Shown here: positions 14,954-18,365 of the stretch, in pieces | Layout of the letters: every line of letters starts with the position of its first letter | Numbering within the stretch: position 1 is the first letter of the stretch | Origin: Aphodomonas sp964553125 | Lineage (GTDB): Bacteria; Bacillota; Clostridia; Christensenellales; Aristaeellaceae | Length of the DNA stretch: 18,365 nucleotides | Direction: 5' to 3' | Assembly: GCA_964553125.1 (NCBI GenBank) | Contig: CAZKJW010000046.1 | Location: forward strand, 1 to 18,365 | Made by a program: the position numbers and the translations under genes | Notes under the pieces: generated by a model | What the model was told of the DNA's origin: nothing | The model's input: the letters and a program-made list of their open reading frames with translations, nothing else | Databases searched by the model: none

Positions 14954-14986
14954 AAAGGCCGTCCGACGTTTTGCCGGCCGGCCTTT
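14954..14986 (+). other. intercistronic hairpin touching the garD ribosome site
   Basis: AAAGGCCG (14954-14961) pairs with CGGCCTTT (14979-14986), and the stem can extend inwards by a further CCG/CGG after one mismatch. It ends one base before the AGGAGG (14988-14993) of garD. Its closeness could influence ribosome access. Confidence 0.5.
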
Positions 14987-15000
14987 CAGGAGGACTGATT

Positions 15001-16512
15001 ATGCGTACATACATTCAAATCGACGAACGGGACAACGTCGCCATCGCCGTGCAGGAAATCAGGCAGGGTACGGAGCTTATGCCCGGTGTGGTCGCGCTCA
15101 GCGACATCCCGCAGGGGCACAAAATCGCCCTGCAAGCCATTGCGAAGGACGGCGCAATCATTCGCTACGGCGTTGTGCTCGGCTACGCGCTGGACGCAAT
15201 CGCCAAGGGCCAGTGGATCAACGAACATATGCTTCGCCTCCCGTCCCCGCCCGCGCTGGACGACATGCCCTACGGCGTGAACCTCCGCACGGATCTGCCG
15301 CAAGCGCCGGTGAAAACGTGGTGGGGCTATCGCAATCCCGAAGGCGGCTATGCCGGAACCCGCAACATTCTCGGCATTCAGACCACGGTGCAGTGCGTTC
15401 AGGGCGTGCTGGATGTGGCGGTTGAACGCATCCGCCGCGAGCTGCTACCCAAGTACCCGCATGTGGACGACGTTGTGGCGATCAACCACGCCTACGGCTG
15501 CGGCGTTGCAATCAACGCGCCGGAAGCCAAGGTGCCCATCCGCGCGCTGCGCAATCTGTGCCACCACCCCAACTTCGGCGGCCAGCTGATGGTTGTGGCG
15601 CTGGGCTGTGAAAAGCTGACGGCGGATATGTTGGTCGATCCGGAAAACAACACGCCTGAAAATGTGATCGTCCTTCAGGACAATCACGGCTTTGAGGCGA
15701 ACATCCGCGCCATTATGGAAATGGCGGAGAAAAAGCTGGCCGTGCTGGAGCAGCGCCGCCGCGAGGAACTGCCGCTGAGCGAGCTGCTGATCGGAATGCA
15801 GTGCGGCGGAAGCGACGCGTTCTCCGGCGTAACGGCAAACCCCAGCGCCGGATACGCGGCGGATATGCTGGTGCAGGCAGGCGCAACCGTGCTTTTCAGC
15901 GAAGTGACGGAAGTGCGCGACGGCGTGCATCTGATTGCAGAGCGCTGCGTTTCTGCCGAAGTGCGCGACCGGCTGGCGCAGGAAATGCGCTGGTATGACC
16001 GGTATCTGCTCGAAGGCGAGGTAGACCGCAGCGCGAACCCCACGCCAGGCAACAAGAAGGGCGGCCTGTCCAACATCGTGGAAAAAGCGATGGGCAGCAT
16101 TGCAAAATCCGGCTCCTCGCCCATTGTGGAGGTGCTCTCCCCCGCCGAAACGCCCACGAAGCACGGCATGATCTTCGCGGCGACTCCGGCCAGCGATATC
16201 GTCTGCGGTCCCTGCCAGCTTGCCAGCGGCATCGGCCTGCAGGTTTTCATGACGGGACGCGGCACGCCCTACGGCCTTGCGGCAGCGCCGGTTATCAAGG
16301 TTTGCAGCCGCAACGAAATGAAGGAGCAGTGGCCCGATCTCATCGACGTGTGCGCAGGCGGCATAGCCACGGGCGAAAAGACCATTCAGGACGTAGGCAT
16401 GGAGCTTTTTGAAAAGATCATCGCCACGGCGAGCGGCCGCGAACAGCCGTGGGCCGAAAAATACCGTCTCCACAACTATCTGTGCATCTTCAATCCCGCG
16501 CCGATCACCTGA
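15001..16512 (+). CDS. garD: galactarate dehydratase
   Basis: This 503-residue enzyme of the UxaA/GarD family dehydrates galactarate to 5-keto-4-deoxy-glucarate, using iron. The N-terminal SAF domain covers about residues 1-85 (DNVAIAV, IPQGHKIAL, IRYGVVLGYA). The catalytic part follows, with GYAGTRNILGI, NHAYGCGVAINAPEA, GMQCGGSDAFSGVTANP, FSEVTEVRDG and the stretch RSANPTPGNKKGGLSNIVEKA, all close to E. coli GarD. FNPAPIT ends the protein as in E. coli. The ATG at 15001 follows AGGAGGACTGATT; an in-frame ATG 30 bases upstream lies inside the hairpin and lacks a ribosome site. The motifs match GarD rather than altronate dehydratase UxaA, which shares only the fold. Confidence 0.96.
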   Translation: MRTYIQIDERDNVAIAVQEIRQGTELMPGVVALSDIPQGHKIALQAIAKDGAIIRYGVVLGYALDAIAKGQWINEHMLRLPSPPALDDMPYGVNLRTDLPQAPVKTWWGYRNPEGGYAGTRNILGIQTTVQCVQGVLDVAVERIRRELLPKYPHVDDVVAINHAYGCGVAINAPEAKVPIRALRNLCHHPNFGGQLMVVALGCEKLTADMLVDPENNTPENVIVLQDNHGFEANIRAIMEMAEKKLAVLEQRRREELPLSELLIGMQCGGSDAFSGVTANPSAGYAADMLVQAGATVLFSEVTEVRDGVHLIAERCVSAEVRDRLAQEMRWYDRYLLEGEVDRSANPTPGNKKGGLSNIVEKAMGSIAKSGSSPIVEVLSPAETPTKHGMIFAATPASDIVCGPCQLASGIGLQVFMTGRGTPYGLAAAPVIKVCSRNEMKEQWPDLIDVCAGGIATGEKTIQDVGMELFEKIIATASGREQPWAEKYRLHNYLCIFNPAPIT

Positions 16513-16513
16513 T

Positions 16514-16526
16514 GGCGCGCAGCGCC
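16514..16526 (+). other. short intercistronic hairpin after garD
   Basis: GGCGC, GCA and GCGCC form a 5-bp stem directly after the garD stop codon. It uses the same GCA loop as the hairpin at 13572-13586. By itself this is weak, but it is the fourth consecutive gap with such a structure. Confidence 0.35.
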
Positions 16527-16557
16527 GGAAAATCCATCGCGCAGGAGGCGGAACTTC

Positions 16558-17628
16558 ATGAGGAACATCTATCAGATTTACGGGCGCAACGCCCATGAGA
16601 TGACGCTGAAGCTGCTGGAGGCGTCCGATGCGATTCGCCTTGTGCCGCAGGGCGGCAATGTGGCGCTGAAGCCGAATCTCGTTGTCGCCGGCACGCCGGA
16701 TAACGGCGCGACAACGCATGCCGGCGTGCTCAGCGGCTGCATCGAATATTTTCAGGCGCACGGCGTAACGGACATCAACGTAATTGAAGGCAGCTGGGTC
16801 GGCGACGCAACCATGCGCGCCATGAAATGCGCCGGCTATGACCGCGTATGCGCACAATACAACGTCCCCTTTTACGACCTGAAAAAGGACGCTGTGCGCA
16901 AGGTGAAAACCGCCGTCGGCGATATCGACGTCTGCTGCCGCGCGCTCGACGCGGGGCTGCTGGTCGATCTCCCCGTACTCAAGGGGCATTGTCAAACCGC
17001 GATGACCTGCGCGCTGAAGAATCTCAAGGGCTGCCTGCCCGACAGAGAGAAGCGCCATTTCCACGCGATGGGGCTGCAGCGTCCGATCGCCGCGCTGGCG
17101 GCGGCGCTCAAACCCGGCCTGTGCATCGTGGACAGCATCTGCGGCGACCTCGATTTTGAAGAAGGCGGAACGCCCGTGCAGACCAACCGCATGTTTCTGG
17201 GCACGGACGCCGTTCAAATCGACGCATACGGGCGCGCGCTGATGGGGCTTTCCCCCGAGGACGTGCCGTATATCGAACTGGCGGAGCGCTTCGGCTGCGG
17301 CCGCGCGTCGTGGAGCCCGGAGGAGCTGATCAATCTCAACAGCCCGGCCGACGCGGCTGCTTACCAGCGTCCCAGCGGCACAGTCGCGAGCCTGACGCGC
17401 AATGTGCGCGAGAATCAGGCCTGCTCGGCGTGCTTCGCCAATCTGGTACGCGCGCTGCACGTCACGGGCGTTCGCCCGCGCCAGCCCATCTTCATCGGGC
17501 AGGGCTGGCAGGAGCAGCCGCTCGACGGGCTGGGCGTCGGCAAATGCTGCCGCGGGGCGGCTTCGTGCGCAATGGGCTGTCCGCCAACCGCCGAGCAAAT
17601 CGCGAAGCTCCTGCAGGAGCAGGCGTAA
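16558..17628 (+). CDS. DUF362 family protein with a cysteine-rich C-terminus
   Basis: This 356-residue protein is of the DUF362 family, whose function is not settled. Visible family features are VALKPNLV (near 37-44), VIEGSWVGD, DLPVLKGHCQTAMTCALKNLKGCLP (near 139-163), and IVDSICG. The C-terminal part holds Cys289 and Cys292 (CSAC), then Cys330, Cys331, Cys337 and Cys341 in a CC-x5-C-x3-CP arrangement, which could bind an iron-sulfur cluster or another metal. No signal peptide or membrane segment is present. It is the last gene of the operon, 45 bases after garD behind AGGAGG, and a terminator follows. It may supply electrons, handle a metal, or modify a pathway enzyme; nothing in the sequence decides between these. 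Confidence 0.82.
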   Translation: MRNIYQIYGRNAHEMTLKLLEASDAIRLVPQGGNVALKPNLVVAGTPDNGATTHAGVLSGCIEYFQAHGVTDINVIEGSWVGDATMRAMKCAGYDRVCAQYNVPFYDLKKDAVRKVKTAVGDIDVCCRALDAGLLVDLPVLKGHCQTAMTCALKNLKGCLPDREKRHFHAMGLQRPIAALAAALKPGLCIVDSICGDLDFEEGGTPVQTNRMFLGTDAVQIDAYGRALMGLSPEDVPYIELAERFGCGRASWSPEELINLNSPADAAAYQRPSGTVASLTRNVRENQACSACFANLVRALHVTGVRPRQPIFIGQGWQEQPLDGLGVGKCCRGAASCAMGCPPTAEQIAKLLQEQA

Positions 17629-17642
17629 CATATCCACACCTT

Positions 17643-17674
17643 ACGGAATTCCGGAAACGGGATTCCGTTTTTTT
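17643..17674 (+). terminator. intrinsic terminator of the aldarate operon
   Basis: ACGGAATTCC (17643-17652) pairs with GGGATTCCGT (17659-17668) over 10 bp with one G-U pair, around a GGAAAC loop, and the arm runs into seven T (17668-17674). It lies 15 bases after the DUF362 stop. Confidence 0.88.
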
Positions 17675-17881
17675 GTATAGCTTTAGCGTTATTGAACCAC
17701 CAGCCGCGCTTGACTACGATTCACAGCATCTTGAGACGCAGCCAGCAAATTCGCCATGAAGGCGTGGTGCATACCGCCGGCTTCGCTGCTGGTTTTGATT
17801 TCCCGGCGTGCAGGAAGGGCTATGCCGCTCATTCACAGCCGCGCTTTTTGCCGGAAAGGCCGCACACCTGACAAAGCATCG
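17675..17881. other. intergenic stretch with no recognisable feature
   Basis: Open frames here lack ribosome sites and resemble no family. I see no tRNA, promoter pair or long repeat. The hairpin cluster begins just after this stretch. Confidence 0.5.
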
Positions 17882-17904
17882 AAAAAAAGGGCGCTTCCGC
17901 GCCC
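17882..17904 (-). terminator. possible minus-strand intrinsic terminator
   Basis: On the minus strand GGGCGC, a GGAA (GNRA-type) loop and GCGCCC are followed by seven T. It is a good compact terminator, though no gene ends nearby except the one stopping at 18139. It may be a backup to the hairpin at 18094-18117. Confidence 0.5.
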
Positions 17905-17942
17905 CATCCAGACTGTCGAAAAACCTCTGCCTGCATTCGTAT

Positions 17943-17961
17943 CGCCCGGTTTTGCCGGGCG
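17943..17961. repeat. hairpin CGCCCGG / CCGGGCG
   Basis: This is a perfect 7-bp inverted repeat with a five-base loop and no T tail. It is the second of five hairpins between 17882 and 18117. Confidence 0.45.
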
Positions 17962-18010
17962 AGCGAGACGTTTCCGGCTCAGCCGAAATCTTTCCTTACA
18001 CAAAGGAACG

Positions 18011-18040
18011 GCCGTCAGACCTGTTTGCAGGGCTGACGGC
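18011..18040. repeat. hairpin GCCGTCAG / CTGACGGC
   Basis: The 8-bp outer stem continues, after one mismatch, into CCTG/CAGG around a TTTG loop, giving twelve pairs. It has no T tail. Confidence 0.5.
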
Positions 18041-18056
18041 ACCGAAGTGCAATACT

Positions 18057-18084
18057 CACAAAAGTGGTTGCAGCCACTTTTGTG
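18057..18084. repeat. hairpin CACAAAAGTGG / CCACTTTTGTG
   Basis: This is a perfect 11-bp inverted repeat with a six-base loop. The A/T-rich centre of each arm does not create a T tail after the stem. Confidence 0.5.
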
Positions 18085-18093
18085 ACGCGCTGA

Positions 18094-18117
18094 AAAGGGG
18101 CGCTTCTGCGCCCCTTT
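18094..18117 (-). terminator. probable terminator of the partial gene at the right edge
   Basis: AAAGGGGCGC and GCGCCCCTTT form a perfect 10-bp stem around a four-base loop. It lies 21 bases after the stop at 18139 on the minus strand, and its arm ends in TTTT. The core repeats the hairpin at 17889-17904. Confidence 0.6.
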
Positions 18118-18138
18118 CCAAAACATTTTCCTTTCCAA

Positions 18139-18365
18139 TCACACAACCGGCTGCGCAACGCTGAAGTTCAGCTTCGCCGCCAGCGGAGAGACGTTGCCGT
18201 TCTCCGTGCGCGCACGCACCGTCAGCTGGTAGTCGCCCGCTTCCGGAGCCTGCATGGTGAAGTTCCAGTAGACCCACTTTTCCGCGCTCGCGCCTTCCGT
18301 GGCAAACGCAGTCCACGTTTCGCCGCCGTCCAGCGAGAATTCCACGCTCGTCACGGCGCTGCCGC
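18139..18365 (-). CDS. C-terminal fragment with a beta-sandwich (Ig-like) domain
   Basis: Only the last 75 or so residues are visible; the gene enters from the right edge and stops at 18139. The sequence VEFSLDGGETWTAF, then EKWVYWNF, then GDYQLTVRARTENGNVSP has the rhythm of an Ig-like beta-sandwich. It recalls the dimerisation domain at the C-terminus of sulfite-oxidase-type molybdopterin enzymes, where a similar SLDGGKTW and RA-D pattern occurs. Secreted adhesin or glycosidase modules can look alike, so the parent protein is not identified. It points away from the aldarate operon and is probably unrelated to it. Confidence 0.7.
   Translation of the reverse strand, partial: GSAVTSVEFSLDGGETWTAFATEGASAEKWVYWNFTMQAPEAGDYQLTVRARTENGNVSPLAAKLNFSVAQPVV

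Noticed and set aside
15445..17637. Open frame of 730 codons on the minus strand
   Set aside because: It runs antisense through garD and the DUF362 gene, whose family motifs are clear. It has no ribosome site and an arginine/alanine/histidine-rich composition typical of GC-rich shadows.
17756..18164. Short plus-strand frames after the operon terminator
   Set aside because: They read through the hairpin cluster, have no ribosome site, and overlap in two frames with equal weakness.
1..18365. CRISPR arrays, tRNA or rRNA genes, insertion sequences, phage genes
   Set aside because: No regularly spaced repeats, tRNA cloverleaf, transposase motifs or integrase motifs were found on either strand.

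Overview
The window looks like chromosomal DNA from a GC-rich member of the Firmicutes, probably a gut Clostridia lineage. This is inferred from strong AGGAGG-type ribosome sites, Gram-positive-style signal peptides, T-rich intrinsic terminators and the gene families. No 16S or other marker gene is present, so the taxonomy is a guess. Almost everything fits one function: uptake and breakdown of hexaric (aldaric) acids such as D-glucarate and galactarate, under sigma-54 control.

Layout. (1) 1-1390, minus: PrpR-type sigma-54 activator, cut by the left edge. (2) 1668-2939 and 3196-4146, minus: an exported mannonate-dehydratase-like protein and a TctC solute-binding protein. A possible small RNA is encoded on the opposite strand between them. 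(3) 4147-4690: a divergent control region with a near-perfect -24/-12 promoter facing each way and two GTTTCA/TGAAAC inverted repeats. (4) 4691-6775, plus: tctB and tctA, completing the tripartite tricarboxylate transporter. (5) 6776-6990: a possible folded RNA, then overlapping sigma-54 and sigma-70 type promoters. (6) 6991-17628, plus: one tightly packed operon of rpoN, a LarA-like nickel-pincer racemase/epimerase homologue, a DapA-family aldolase, an AEC-family transporter, garR, glycerate kinase, gudD, garD and a DUF362 protein, ending at a clear terminator. (7) 17675-18138: no gene, but five compact hairpins. (8) 18139-18365, minus: the C-terminus of an unrelated protein.

How the genes fit together. 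GudD and GarD dehydrate glucarate and galactarate to the same keto-deoxy-aldarate. The DapA-family enzyme probably cleaves it to pyruvate and tartronate semialdehyde. GarR reduces the semialdehyde to glycerate, and the kinase makes phosphoglycerate. TctABC probably imports the acids. The LarA-like enzyme, the exported UxuA-like protein, the DUF362 protein and the AEC carrier do not belong to the textbook pathway and are the least explained parts.

The most notable point is regulatory. The locus carries its own activator, its own rpoN as the first gene of the catabolic operon, and three -24/-12 promoters. The palindrome proposed as the activator site lies both in the divergent transporter control region and inside the activator's own promoter. 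This reads as a nearly self-contained sigma-54 circuit dedicated to aldarate use.
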